From the NCBI RefSeq assembly GCF_027172205.1, contig NC_070614.1:31992501-32056500 (forward strand): a stretch of 64,000 bases of DNA, given 5' to 3'. Under the pieces are notes generated by a model. It had not been told where the DNA came from. It did not search any database and saw only the letters and a list, made by a program, of their open reading frames with translations. The translations under genes were made by a program, and so were the position numbers. Position 1 is the stretch's first letter. Each line of letters starts with the position of its first letter. Shown here piece after piece: positions 1 through 10,984 of this stretch. The DNA is from Podarcis raffonei. Taxonomy: Eukaryota > Chordata > Lepidosauria > Squamata > Lacertidae.

Positions 1-748
1 AAATGAGCTAAGCACTATAACCATTCCCCCCTCTGGCTCCAGTCTATTCCATGCCCCCCTCCCATTCACTTACCTATCTGCTGCCGCTACACCCTTCCAC
101 ACCCATTCACATATAATCCCCCAAACTCCATTACCTCACGAAAGTGGTAACTGTTGCCACTGGCAAAAAGGCTAGACAGAAAGCTTCTCCCCAGCCCCCT
201 CTTCCCCCTCTATGCCACCTCCCTGATGCTTGGAACGCTGCTATGGCAGTACCTGGGCTCAGGACCCCTATCCTGAAAGCTAAGAACAGATTGCCCACAT
301 CCTTATATGAGTCTCAGCATTAAGGCTCCTCAGAACCACCTTGAAAGCCTCCTGGACATTGCCAATTCTCATCCAGCAACGTTGTACTGTATTTGGTTGT
401 CTGAATCTATCTTTCATGGAAGATTTTGCAGGACAGCCCAAGTTTGGATGATACTGAGCTTCCCATGTTCCTCTATGGATGAGTTTTGGTGCAGATGTGA
501 GTCCTAGGGCCAACCAGAATTGTATTTACTTATTAACTCAGAAAGACAGCTAATATTTGTATTGGAGAATTAAATTTGGCTGCTAGTCTCCAACAACATA
601 GACTTGGATTTTTCTGTTTTGTTTGGAGCTGGTTTTAATGTGCATGCTATTTATTGCCGTAAGCCGCTTTGAGTTACTTTTGTGTTGTTAAAGAAGTGAC
701 TAATAAGCTTAATAAATAATGGTTTTAATACGTAAGGTATACATTCAC
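1..748 (-). other. Presumed intron of the LOTUS-domain gene
   Basis: No convincing exon is seen. The open frames at 280-513 and 307-507 are short, overlap on opposite strands and show no domain. Around 650-715 there is an A/T-rich stretch with a GTAAGCCGCTTTGAG motif, which resembles the worn 3' tail of a SINE/LINE; this is weak. Confidence 0.35.
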
Positions 749-1106
749 CCGTTTCTCCTCCAGGGTCTTCTTCATCTGTTGACCTCAAAGCGGGCACTTC
801 AGAGATGTCCACCCCATTCTCTTTTCCTTCAGCCCATTGGCCAAGATGGAATCCATTCGCTAGCTTTACAACTGGGACCTTTGAGTCACCATCTTCCACA
901 ACCACAAAGTCCTTCATTTCAGCCAGAAACTGCTTGAGCGAGCTGTACCCATAACGAGTGATTTGAAGCTGGTAGCCATGCAGCCGGTGAAAGGCCCCAG
1001 CGAAGTCCCCAAAACTGAGCCCCAGGGGGTTCCTGAGCAGTAGGTGCAGCACATTGCGCTTCAGGGCATTGGGGTCCCCCTCTTCCAAGGCCATGAGCCC
1101 TGAAGT
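749..1106 (-). CDS. LOTUS/OST-HTH domain protein, first coding exon (gene runs off left edge)
   Basis: Seen: an ATG at 1094 opens a frame of 115 codons plus one base. On the minus strand a pyrimidine-rich acceptor ending in CCACCAG precedes the exon at 1107, and a GTGAAT donor begins at 748, so this is an internal exon carrying the start codon. The peptide begins MALEEGDPNALKRNVLHLLL. Residues about 8-78 look like one LOTUS (OST-HTH) winged helix: a helical N-terminus, a GLSFGDFAGAFHRLHGYQL segment, then the GYSSLKQFLAEMKDFVVVED strand/helix pattern. An acidic linker (STDEEDPGGE) follows. Known: LOTUS domains occur in TDRD5, TDRD7 and MARF1, where they bind RNA G-quadruplexes or Vasa-type helicases in germ granules. 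Inferred: the gene belongs to that class, but one exon cannot say which. The remaining exons would lie left of position 1. The 3' end of the open frame (748-651) is intron. Confidence 0.6.
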
Positions 1107-1465
1107 CTGGTGGAAACATCAAAGAAAAAATAGTACCAGGTGATTCACTTCCCTGGAGATCCTCCCTGCCTTACATCATTTGTTTTCTGTGGCTCTGAAA
1201 GAGTTACGACACCATCGGTGTGCTTCATCTGCATGATGGAAAAACTCAGAGACACTGTAGCTTGGGCATTTCCTGAAGAGCTTTAGGCCAGACTGGCTTT
1301 TGGTGGCATTATTTTGATATAAGAGAGGTTCGCACACTCTTTGTAGTAAAATGGGGGAGGAGGAGACCTGGGCTATCCCTGACCCCACAATAAACACCAC
1401 AGCCATTCTTCCTGCCTGCAGTGCATGTTCAGACAGCATGGAAAAGGATTACAGCTCCTCCATTA

Positions 1466-1604
1466 CCTGAGGGATAGCTCAGTTGGTAGAGCAGGAGACT
1501 CTTAATCTCTGGGTTGTGGGTTCAAGCCCCACATTGGGTGAAAGAGTCCTCCATTTCCGGGGGTTGGACTCTAGATTATCATCATGGTCCTTTCCAACTC
1601 TATG
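1466..1604 (+). mobile_element. SINE with tRNA-Lys(CUU) head and CR1-like tail
   Basis: The head matches a tRNA-Lys gene: A box TAGCTCAGTTGG, anticodon loop ACTCTTAATCT (anticodon CTT) and B box GGTTCAAGCCC. After the tRNA part comes the segment GGGTTGGACTCTAGATTATC through TTTCCAACTCTATG. That resembles the conserved 3' end of CR1 LINEs (GGTTGGACTAGATGA...CCTTCCAACTCTATG). The acceptor-stem ends (GAGGGAT... and ...GTGAAAG) do not pair well, so it is not a working tRNA gene. The layout fits a CR1-mobilised SINE. Confidence 0.65.
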
Positions 1605-1761
1605 TGGGGAGGGACTCCAGTCAGGGTCCCTCTCTGCACGCTGGAGCTCTTTTCACATGCAACAGCCCTATTGGCTGTTATTTACTGAGCTTCAAGGGGG
1701 GAGTCAATGCGGCTTACCTCCAGGCAAGTATACAGTATTGCAGCCTTAAATCGCAGCCCTA

Positions 1762-2129
1762 GGTAAAGGTAAAGGGACCCCTGACCATTAGGTCCAGTCA
1801 TGACCGACTCTGGGGTTGCGGCACTCTTCTCGCTTTACTGGCCGAGGGAGCCGGCGTTTGTCCACAGACAGCTTCCAGGTCATGTGGCCAGCATGACTAA
1901 GCCGCTTATGGCGAACCAGAGCAGCGCACAGAAACGCCGTTTACCTTCCTGCCGGAGCAGTACCTATTTATCTACTTGCACTTTGACGTGCTTTCGAACT
2001 GCTAGGTTGGCAGGAGCAGGGACCGAGCAACAGGCGCTCACCCCGTCGCAGGGATTCGAACCGCCGACCTTCTGATCGGCAAGTCCTATGTTCTGTGGTT
2101 TAACCCACAGCGCCACCCGCGTCCCCAAA
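1762..2129 (-). mobile_element. Sauria SINE copy 1
   Basis: Full-length Sauria-type SINE in minus orientation. The tRNA-like head (GGCGCTGTGGGTTAAACCAC, then GGTTCGAATCCC) is at the right, and the 3' end with ACCTTTACCTTT-type repeats is at the left. A 14-bp TSD, AAATCGCAGCCCTA, is seen at 1748-1761 and 2130-2143. The perfect TSD and intact head suggest a fairly recent insertion. It sits in the presumed first intron of the LOTUS-domain gene. Confidence 0.88.
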
Positions 2130-2750
2130 AAATCGCAGCCCTAACCCTGTCTAAATCCCATTTAATTAAATAAGGCCTTCCTCCAAGTGAGGTTAGGATT
2201 GCAGCTTTAGCCTAGATCCAGCCAACTTTGGTTACTGAATGGAGTAGGAATAACATAGTTTACTTTGTTGCTCAGGGCAGGAGGGATCTCTCAGCAGTGT
2301 AAACTGCTTCTGCCAGAATCTGGGGCTAAACTTATCAGCTCCGGCACAGATTAACCACCCAGCCTACCCTTCGTTTACTCAAGATAAGCCTCTCCCAAAT
2401 CGGTCGTGGTAACTTCTTAGTAAACACTGTGAACAGTCCTATGCGATGTTTCTTGGGGCTGAGACGGAATTCGTGTACCCATCGAACCGACGGGGATTCG
2501 ATTCTGAGCAGGCACTACCACAGATCGCTTCGGATTTCATTTTTATATTTTAGTTTTAATTACACGGTAAGGGGAAGAGCCGAGCACCGCTAACGCGCTG
2601 ATCGCAACCCTGCAGCAAACTGCTGATTAAGAGGGGGCGTGGAGAGGGGCTGCGGGGGAGGGGGACAAAAGCCCACGTGAGTTAAAATGCAACAACAGCC
2701 CTCTCCCACCCGCCAGGAACAGGACATTTATTCAGAGTTTAAGTCCTCAC

Positions 2751-2900
2751 CTAGTTCGGGTTCTTCCTCCTGCAGCTGAATTGGGGAAATGAGGCAGAAA
2801 CAGGAAGCGTTCAGCAACTCTGCAGGAAACAATAAGAGCCGTCTGCTTTAGTTTCTATTTCTCTTCGTCACATGATCGCGCCTCTTGCCGCATGGGATTT
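2751..2900 (-). promoter_or_regulatory. Candidate promoter and non-coding first exon of the LOTUS-domain gene
   Basis: From 2450 to 2950 the sequence is richer in CpG than its surroundings, with E-box-like CACGTG near 2673 and CACATG near 2869. On the minus strand the sequence ACTAG|GTGAGG gives a good splice donor at 2750/2751, which can pair with the acceptor at 1107. Transcription would start somewhere in 2800-2950, but no TATA box fixes it. Inference from splice signals and base composition only. Confidence 0.35.
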
Positions 2901-3236
2901 GAGTCACAGCATCCTCCCTAGTTTGGGAGGGTAAGATGCCTTGGGAGACCGGCGTCTCCCTTTTCTATCACCCAGGGTCTCGTTTCGTTTTTATAGTACA
3001 GTAGAAGCCTAGACATTGTCTACTCAGAAGTCAAAACCACTGGGCTTTACTCCCGGGTAAAGTAAGTATCAGCCCCAGTTGCTTGGGGGGGGGGAATGTG
3101 GGGGATGCAAGTGATTTGAGCACATGCTGTGATGTGGGAACTGAATGCCTGCGGATGTGGGTTGAACTTTCAGCTCGCATGACAACCTTATTGTAGCTCG
3201 AGGTGAGGACTTAAAAGGGGAGGGTTAAGCATGCAA

Positions 3237-3591
3237 TGGTACACGGGTAGCGCTCTGGGTTAAACCACAGAGCCTAGGACTTGCCGATCAGAAGGTTGGC
3301 GGTTCGAATCCCCGCAACGGAGTGAGCGCCTGTTGCTCGGTCCCTGCTCCTGCCAACCTAGCAGTTCAAAAGCACGTCAAGTGCAAGTAGATAAATAGGT
3401 ACCGCTCCAGCGGGAAGGTAAACAGCGTTTCCATGCGCTGCTCTGGTTTGCCAGAAGCGGCTTGGTCATGCTGGCCACATGACCTGGAAGCTGCACGCCA
3501 GCTCCCTCGGCCAATAAAGCGAGATGAGCGCCGCAACCCCAGAGTCAGTCACGACTGGACCTAATGGTCAGGGGTCCCTTTACCTTTAACT
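3237..3591 (+). mobile_element. Sauria SINE copy 2
   Basis: Plus-strand Sauria-type SINE with tRNA-derived head (CTTGCCGATCAGAAGGTTGG, GGTTCGAATCCC), body and 3' end GGGGTCCCTTTACCTTTAAC. A 12-bp TSD, TTAAGCATGCAA, is seen at 3225-3236 and 3592-3603. Confidence 0.88.
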
Positions 3592-3684
3592 TTAAGCATG
3601 CAAATGCCATCAAACATCCCCTCGCATATGACTGCTCTTCAGATCTTGAGTAAGCTTAGAAGCCTCCCTTTGGCTGCACATTCA

Positions 3685-3800
3685 TTTAAAAAGCATATGA
3701 CTTCCTCCAAAGGATTCTGGGAACTGTAGTTTACCCCTCACAGAGCTACAATTCCCAGGATTCTCTGGGGAAAGTCGTCTGATTTAAATGTGTGGTGGGT
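3685..3800. mobile_element. MITE fragment with AGGATTCTGGGAACTGTAG / CAATTCCCAGGATTCT arms
   Basis: Short inverted-repeat element with arms AGGATTCTGGGAACTGTAGTTT and AGCTACAATTCCCAGGATTCT around a small centre. A longer relative lies at 21115-21310. The pattern fits a non-autonomous DNA transposon; the superfamily is not assigned. Confidence 0.45.
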
Positions 3801-3934
3801 AGGCTTTGCATGTTAATTCCTGACCACTGGTCCTGCTAGTTGGGGATGGTGGGAGTTGTAGTCCCCCCCCCCAAAAAAAGGAAACCAACAACGCACCAGC
3901 TGGAGACCTAAGTTTGGGAAACACTGCTGTAGAC

Positions 3935-4070
3935 CAGGCTTCCTCAAACTTGGCCCTCCAGGTGTTTTTGGCCTACAACTCCCATGATCCCTAGCTAGCG
4001 GGGCCAGTGGTCAGGGATGATGGGAATTGTAGTCTCAAAATATCTGGAGGGTCGAGTTTGAGGAAGCCTG
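3935..4070. mobile_element. hAT-type MITE with 8-bp TSD
   Basis: A 136-bp near-palindrome with ends CAGGCTTCCTCAAACT and TTTGAGGAAGCCTG, flanked by the perfect 8-bp duplication CTGTAGAC at 3927-3934 and 4071-4078. An 8-bp TSD and CAG...CTG ends are typical of hAT elements. It has no coding capacity. An older relative (GGGAGTTGTAGTC...) lies just upstream at about 3825-3925. Confidence 0.85.
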
Positions 4071-4332
4071 CTGTAGACAAAAGTATCTGACAGTTTCATA
4101 ATTCCCAGGTTTCCCCACCACCCTTCTTTTTGCATCCAAGCCCCACAAATTCTAAGCCTAGCTCTGGCTTCAGATTTAGGATGCTCACCTCTTTAAAATG
4201 ACTGATCTTTAGGGCTCCTCCGTGACAAGTATTTTATAGTGCAAGAAATGGCAGTTCTATTTCCACCACGCCAGGGCACACAGAGGACAGCAGTTCCTTA
4301 TCTGCTCAGACCAGAGGTGGCACAAAGGCAAC

Positions 4333-4939
4333 TGTTACGGAAGGGGGGGGCATGTCTTCTTCACCTTCTTCTTCGCTACAATATATCCATTTATTCCCAA
4401 TTGTCAATGTCAAAAGGGACTAAAATCTATAAAATCCATAGAAAATCAACGTGCCAATTTGCTCAATTTCTCTAGGACTCTATGACACCTCCCCTGTCCT
4501 CCATAATCCCTCAAGTAAGGTGCTCTGCCAAGCCTTTCCTCCGGGCAATGCCAGGTGGCAGACTATGCATACATGGACCATTGTCTTCCCATCACCGGCA
4601 CTCAGGAAGCGCTTATCTGCGCATATCTCCAGCTCTGCATATTCCCCCCTCCCTCCTCCATATGTTAATCCGGTGTAACCCAACCTCTCCTTAATGTATT
4701 CATGATGTAACTGGGATGTATTTTGCACTGTATTCTGGGACATGGAGGGAGTTTCAAAAGTTCATGTCACCCCTTTCTCGCTGTTCAATCTCGTCTTGAA
4801 CCTGTTGTGCAATAAACTTGGATCTTCTGCAGGTTGCTCCTGTGCCCGGCTGAGCTCATTTTCTTCCGCAGGGACCCGCGGACTTAGTCCGACGAGCTGG
4901 GTGGCAGAGTAGCCCCGCACCCAGATTTTAGCCGTAACA
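4333..4939 (+). mobile_element. Solo LTR, ERV-type (fossil)
   Basis: A 607-bp segment with ends TGTTACGG and CCGTAACA, an inverted terminal pair starting in TG and ending in CA. It is flanked by the 4-bp duplication CAAC at 4329-4332 and 4940-4943. An AATAAA lies at 4811-4816 and is followed by a U5-like stretch, which sets the plus orientation. No internal retroviral region is next to it, so it is a solo LTR, as left by LTR-LTR recombination. A 4-bp TSD fits a gammaretrovirus-like (ERV1) source. Open frames inside it are not host genes. Confidence 0.75.
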
Positions 4940-5379
4940 CAACTGACTTGTTGGAATTTGCCCTGCATATCAGAATTTCATCTTCTGGTTGGTGAATGGC
5001 ATAGGGAGTTACGCTGAACTTTGGGTTATGGTTTCCATTCTTCAGATCCCAATAATGAAACTTATCCAGATCAGTTATGATCAAGGAAAGGGAATTTGAC
5101 TGACTGAGTTCTTCTTGGCTAATCTAACCTACTCACTCTACCCTTCCCTTTAAGCTGGAGCAGGTAGACCAGGAGAATCAAAACTCGCAAGTCCCTTTGG
5201 GGTGCCACCATTTTATTTAGACCTGAGCTGAAAATTCTATAAAACACAATTTCCTGACAAATTTTTGAATTTCTTTTCTGAGATCTTCAAAAACTCACAA
5301 ATAATTTCAAATAATGTTTAGCAAAACAGCATCACCAATATCACCAGTTATGTGAATTTTGGATGCAATTTTGGATCCA

Positions 5380-5816
5380 GTTTTAATACCGGTCCTGAAA
5401 GACCTACATTGGCTCCCAGTACGTTTCTGAGCACAAGTCAAAGCATTGGTGCTGACCTTTAAAGCCCTAAACAGCCTCGGCCCAGTATACCTGAAGGAGC
5501 GTCTCCACCCCTGTTGTTCAGCCCGCACACTGAGGTCCAGCTCCGAGGGCCTTCTGGCGGTTCCCTCACTGTGAGATGTGAGGTTACAAGGAACCAGGCA
5601 GAGGGCCTTCTTGGTGGTGGCACCTGCCCTGTGGAATGCCCCCCCCCATCAGATGTCAAGGAAATAAACAACTATCTGACTTTTAGAAGACATCTGGGAA
5701 GTTTTTAATGTGTGATGTTTTATTCTGTTTTTAATCTGTTGGCAGCCGCCCAGAGTAGCTGGGGATACCCAGCCAGATGGACGGGGTATAAATAAATGAT
5801 GATGATGATGATGATT
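5380..5816 (+). mobile_element. L2 LINE 3' end with (GAT)n tail
   Basis: 5'-truncated L2-clade copy. It encodes worn RT-C-terminal text (the plus-strand equivalent of LTFKALNSLGPVYLKERL and SDVKEINNYLTFRRHL), then the typical L2 3' UTR (GCCGCCCAGAGTAGCTGGGG, GGGGTATAAATAA) and a (GAT)n tail at 5798-5816. It matches the 3' end of the longer L2 at 43926-45475. Frame damage shows it is old. Confidence 0.8.
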
Positions 5817-6930
5817 ACTGTTTAACTATAAAATTAATATTTTTGAAGGAAGTAATGGACTTTACTCCTACTTCTTCCAGTCTTCCTCTCTTAGCCAGTT
5901 GGTTCCAAAAGTCTGTTTAAAAACACCATCTATAATATTTGGCAAAATACACTCCCAATTTGCTGTGCACAGAAAGTGTAGAGAATTTTAGGAGGCCCTT
6001 TAAAATTAGGGTGGAATTAATTGTTTCTGCTTCTGTGGCTTGTAAGAGCAGCCAACTGAAACACATTCTCTTAGCAAGTAACTTTTTATTTGGCATGGAG
6101 GTAAGTGATGAGAAAAGCTTCACCATCCAATTTCCTTGATATGAGATGGCTTCCAGGGGTGCAAAAGCAACCCCACCCCTGGTAGCCCAAATTTATTTCT
6201 TAAGAAAATTGTGGATTGGGAAGAAATTGCTACTGTGAATAAATGAGACTGAAATAACTGCTTTTTCATGAGTTGGCCACTGGCTGGCAGCAGAGAGAGT
6301 TATATGGAAATAAAACCTGATTTTGCATAGAGGGGTTTTATAGTGTATGACCACATCTGTTGAAACTGATTTAAAAATGTATAGCAATAGTTACTCCTAA
6401 GGTATGAGGGCCTTCTGAAATAGAAAATCAGAAACAAGGTTATATAAATAAAGAGTCTTGGGGTACCATAAAGACTAACAATTTTATTTAGCCTCCCTTG
6501 GCTAGTGTTTATTTATTTTATTGATTTATTTATAGAAATATTTATATACCACTGTGTCCTAAAAATAATGACAATGAAACACCGAAAGTGCACACTGAAA
6601 ATCTCAGTTTAAGTTTAAGTGTATGTGAAATAAGCACAGTGACTATTTATAACACAATCATCCTGGCATTGCTAAGTTAATGAACAACAGTTGGGCATAT
6701 AAATTTAATTGTTCTTGAATTTATAAAGATCAAAAGCAGCACACACCAAACTCTGCATGTCCAAGAGGACTTCGATAGGATTGCCAACTTTTCATCCAGC
6801 TTCTTCTATAGCCTTCCATTAACAGCAACTTGATATGGAGGAATAATGACTGTAATCACCTGCCAATTGATGCAACTCAAACCACTGTTAGAAGACAGCT
6901 GAAAATTTTATAACCCTCTGTTTTGACATA
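5817..6930. other. Stretch without recognisable gene
   Basis: A/T-rich unique-looking DNA. The short open frames overlap on both strands (5917-6126, 5939-6139, 6193-6387) and show no domain. No tRNA or clear repeat is seen. Confidence 0.4.
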
Positions 6931-6931
6931 G

Positions 6932-7195
6932 TGGTCAACCTGTGGTCCTCCAGATTGCAGAGTTGGAAGGGACCCCAAGGGTTATCTAGCAAAACCTCCT
7001 GCAGTTCAGGAATCCTGCTCACAGCCATCCCTGGGTGGGCTCGAACCACCAGCCTTCTGGTTAACAGCCAGATGCACTGACCCATGGCACCACAGATGTT
7101 GCTGGACTCCAGCTCCCATCAGACCCAGCCACCATGGCCAATGGTCAGAGATAATAGGGGTTGTAAGCAGCATCTGGAGGACTATAGGCTCCTTG
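6932..7195. mobile_element. MITE interrupted by a SINE
   Basis: The flanks read ...TGTGGTCCTCCAGAT at 6941-6955 and AGATGTTGCTGGACTCCAGC... after 7092, ending in GCATCTGGAGGACTATAGGC. Joined, they resemble the common reptile hAT-like MITE with CCTCCAGATG / CATCTGGAGG arms. The SINE at 6956-7092 splits it. Confidence 0.5.
6956..7092 (-). mobile_element. SINE with tRNA-Asn(GUU)-like head and CR1-like tail
   Basis: Read on the minus strand, the head is a tRNA-Asn-like sequence: CTGTTAACCAGAAGG anticodon region with GTT, and B box GGTTCGAGCCC followed by ACCCAGGGATGGCTG. The tail has the CR1-end motif: its plus-strand form is AGAGTTGGAAGGGACCCCAA followed by GGGTTATCTAG. It is the same design as the tRNA-Lys SINE at 1466 with a different tRNA head. 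The bases AGAT repeat at its two edges, a possible short TSD. Confidence 0.6.
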
Positions 7196-7199
7196 CCTC

Positions 7200-10165
7200 A
7201 GTCCAATTGTTTCTTAAACAGCTAGTTTCCATTTGGGTGTAAGCAAGCACCTTTTATGCATTCCCTTATAAGATAGCATTATATCTGGTTATTCAGCACA
7301 TAACATCCAGTGCCCACCATCTGTCACCATGCAATACAGCTAACCAATTCTGAAGGAAAGAGTTATGGTATTTCTAAAAGCAGGTGTGCATCATGGTCTG
7401 TGATGAAAATGAAGTAAGGGTCATAAATTCCAGCAGGCGTACAAAAAGCCAATAGGCATGCCTGATGTAGCTCTCTGGCTCCTGGACATATGCATTTGTA
7501 TGTAGAAGTATATATAAGCATGCAGGGGCTGTTATATTTCATCTGTAAGCCACAGTATCCAGACATTGGCTGAATTGCTGTGATGTCATAGAATGCTTAT
7601 CTTTTACTGCTCGGGGGGAAAGAGCCGGTCACAGAATATTTGACCCAAAGTGCAGCTGCTGTGCAAGGAAGCAAGTGACAGGGGAGGTGGGGGTGAGGCT
7701 TATAGGAGCACAGGGACTGCAGGAGCTGCTGTTGTGGGGAAGCTTGACAAGAGAATAAAGTGGGCATCATATTGAGAAAGGGAAAGAACAAGGAAGCCTT
7801 CCTAAGGGCAGGAGGAGCTGCGTCTTCTGGCCAAAAAAGGAGGTGGAATGGCTGAAGAAGGCCCATGGATAGGTAGGCTTGCCAATTCTTCAACTGGCCT
7901 CTATATAGCTATATTGTTATGGTTAATAAGCAGGTGTTAGCAGGTAAAACTTCACAGCCTAGAACTGAATATTATGCACTCTGTGAGTGTATAGAGGAGT
8001 AGCTTGTCAGCTAGCTAGGAGTCAAGGCTCTCCCTCCCATTAGAATTACCTTCCTTTTAATGAACTGAGTGACAAGAGAGTGCATAGCGCAGACTGGGTA
8101 TGCCTGAGCAGGGCAAAAGCAGAATCATCACGTTAATCAGCAGTGCTGCGCATACTAATAGGATATTGAGTACCTAGATTTAGTAACTGTATTCTGATTT
8201 CTGAAAGGGAAACTCGCAGTAACATGATGACAACTGGCATTTAACATGTCAGAGTAAATGAAGCCTTCAGAGATTCATTCTGGCGTGGTCAGTCACAGCT
8301 CCTTGCAGTATGAAGACATATTCAGACAAACTGCACAATCGCCATTTACAGTGATTTAAGCACGGCTGAGGCAGGAGGCGGACAGATGGTTTTTAAGAGC
8401 ATGGTTTAAGAGAGGTACTGCTTCCTGTGTGCATTTCTTTTTGTCTTACAATCCTTTCTGATTAAAAAAAGATTTTTGAAATAAAACCAAAGCCAAAAAA
8501 ACCCTCATTTATTTATTTTTAGCAGTGAATGTGGGATAGGTGCATAATACCATTAGATTATCCTAATGAGTTAAGAACCTATGAAAAACCCTACCAGATC
8601 AGATTAGGAGCATCTAGTCCAGCGTTTTTGCAGCCAGATGTCTCCAAAAAGACCAAGCGTAGTTCACGAAGGCATCAGTCCTTCCATTCTTTGTCCCCCG
8701 TATCTGAGACTCAGAGATACACTTTCCCTGAACGCAGAGCTTCCATTTAGCAATTGTGCCTTATCGTTGTGAGTTGCCATTCAGTAGCTTGCGCTGAATG
8801 GGTTCATTCAAGACCTGCAACAAGTTCCTTGCCATTTATTTATAAGAAAGGATAAAGGGCATAAATAATAAAATCAACCAGAGTTCATACTCTGTGGTGT
8901 TAATTGCACCAGGGTTATATGGTCTTGTATATGGGGCTTTGGTATGACAGGCAGGTGTTTACAGGGCTGCAAATCATTTCTGACACCTGCTGTTAAAACA
9001 AATATACGCCTTTGAAGAATACCAAAAACAAACACAAGCGTTTCTTGAGAAAAGTTGGGGGGCACCGATTATTAATTTTTTATAACTTTTATATTCTTGC
9101 CCAATAATATTCTCTGGGCAGCCTGAAATTTCAATACAATATAAAAATACAGCTAAGCATAAGAGAGAGAAAAGGTTTCAACTTAAGCGTGAAACCCTTG
9201 GTGGTGGAAACAGAATAAAGTTGTGTTTATGGAAATGGTCTCAGTTTTTAAATATATATATAATGAAACAAACCTTATGATGCTGGGGATTTGCTCTTTA
9301 AATAGGCCATTATTCAGGATAATCCAAGGAAAACACTTTAACAACCCTATTTACTTCAGTTACAGACCACAAATTACACACTTTTTTGCCTAATTTCATG
9401 CTTTGTAGCAGGTGATTGTGCTTCTCTCCATGGCATCTAAAGCTTCACTTTCCAATTTCTGCAGATCGAGCTGCTATTAAAAGGCACAAGAGAAGGCCAG
9501 GCTGTTTTCCGATCAGTTGGCAACCCTATGAGAAACAGGCCACAAGGGGAAAGAGAACTGTGCATGTTAATACACGGTCGAGGAAAAGTCTGAAAAGCCA
9601 ATTGGAGAGAGAGTGGCGGAGCCAAGCTCAGCGAGAAAAGCAGCATGTATATACTGTGGTAGAGATGAGGTAAGAAAGAAGAGACTGCTGTGGCCTCTCA
9701 TCTCGGGTGTCAGAGCTCTCCTCAGGATATGGACTTGCAATGTCCCCGGGAAGGCTTAGCACTACCCAGGCGGGTAACACGGCTGCAGGGCTATTTTGGA
9801 TCCTGGGATATGTCATGGTAATTATTAAAGCACCTTCTGTCACCACTTTTGGGGCTGTCGGTCTCTTTCTCCAAGCTTGTACCCCCCAACCCTTGACACA
9901 GATGGCCAAGTTGTCTTGGAAATATGACGAGTGTTGAACACAGTCTCTGCCTGCAAGATAGCAACCTACACATGAGGTGGGGTAATGCCAGGAAAATCTT
10001 AAGAGCTAGAAAGTCCAATTCTCTCTCTCTTGGGTGTTCAGAGCTTGGGTGTTCTAGGGACCGATGAGAACGAGAAGAATAGCTCCCACAATCTCTGTGG
10101 ACACCTGGAAGTTCCTTTGCCACTACTGTCAGAACCTTAAAGCACACCATGGTGGCAGAGAGAGA
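7200..10165. other. Stretch without recognisable gene
   Basis: About 3 kb of apparently unique DNA. The open frames 7597-7893 (minus), 9416-9673 (plus) and 9628-9909 (minus) lack domains and sit in overlapping pairs on both strands. A short run of alternating A/T is at about 9250-9265. No RNA gene is recognised. Confidence 0.4.
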
Positions 10166-10167
10166 TA

Positions 10168-10409
10168 CAGTTGTGCCTTGGTTCCCAAACGAAATCCGTT
10201 CTGGAAGTCAGTTTGACTTCTGAAAACATTTGAAAACCAAGGCGGGGCTTCTGATTAGCTGCAGGAGCTTCCTGCACTCAATCGGAAGCCGCGTTGGACA
10301 TTTGGGTTCCAAAGAATGTTCGCAAACCAGAACACTCACATCCGAGTTTGCAGCATTCGGGAGCCAAAACATTTGAATCGCAAGGCATTCGAGAACCAAG
10401 GTACGACTG
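10168..10409. mobile_element. Pogo/Tigger-like MITE (family 1), copy A
   Basis: A 242-bp element with ends CAGTTGTGCCTTGGTTC and GAACCAAGGTACGACTG, preceded by TA at 10166-10167. The interior is made of inverted blocks such as AACCAAGGCGGGGCTTC and GAAGCCGCG. Terminal inverted repeats with a TA target fit the Tc1/mariner/pogo superfamily. It encodes no transposase. The second copy is at 26838-27053. Confidence 0.7.
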
Positions 10410-10984
10410 AATATATATTGTGGTGTTTTGAAACCTTTCAAACATACCCATGGACTGCCTGATCTACAGGGGCTCTGGGTTTTCTGGTGCTCCTTAGTGG
10501 AAGCTGCCAATGTGTCACATTCCTCTCTCTATTACCCTCAGGCCTCACTTGCTTCTTTATAAAGTTGGTCTTTGTTCCAGTTGCTGGTTGTCCGGACATT
10601 GGTTGCTGTTTATGTGGCCTTTCCACCGTGAGCCTTCGCTGTGCATTTGTCATTGGCCTTGTATGGTCAAGTCTCAAGATGTGTGCCTGTACCCTTATCC
10701 TTTGGCCAACCACTCAAGTATCAGTGTCCAGAAATAGCCATGGGAAATTTTGGGGTGGAAATAAAGAGAGCATGAAACGTATAGGACTTGCTGAATTCTT
10801 GTTTCAGTTTAACCTGGTCAGGAAAGCATGGTGCTGGCATCCTGGGTAGGACAGATCGACTAGCTGATGGCAGCTTTCTGTGGAATAAAAAAAAAACCCC
10901 AAAGTAACTACACACAAGTTGCAAGCCCATCGCAATGAGGATTTGAAACATGGTCTCCCAAGTCCTAGCACTGTACCCTAACTC

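Noticed and set aside
1466-1540. A functional tRNA-Lys(CUU) gene
   Set aside because: The A and B boxes and anticodon are present, but the acceptor-stem ends do not pair and the sequence runs straight into a CR1-like SINE tail.
1800-2075. 91-aa open frame on the plus strand
   Set aside because: It lies wholly inside a Sauria SINE; a matching frame occurs in the SINE at 39992-40216.
2737-3215. Inverted 13-15 bp match (GTGAGGACTTAAA) between 2737-2752 and 3202-3215
   Set aside because: Too short and isolated to support an element or a shared regulatory site.
9791-10150. 119-aa minus-strand open frame
   Set aside because: It overlaps an opposite-strand frame, lacks a domain and ends at the edge of a MITE.
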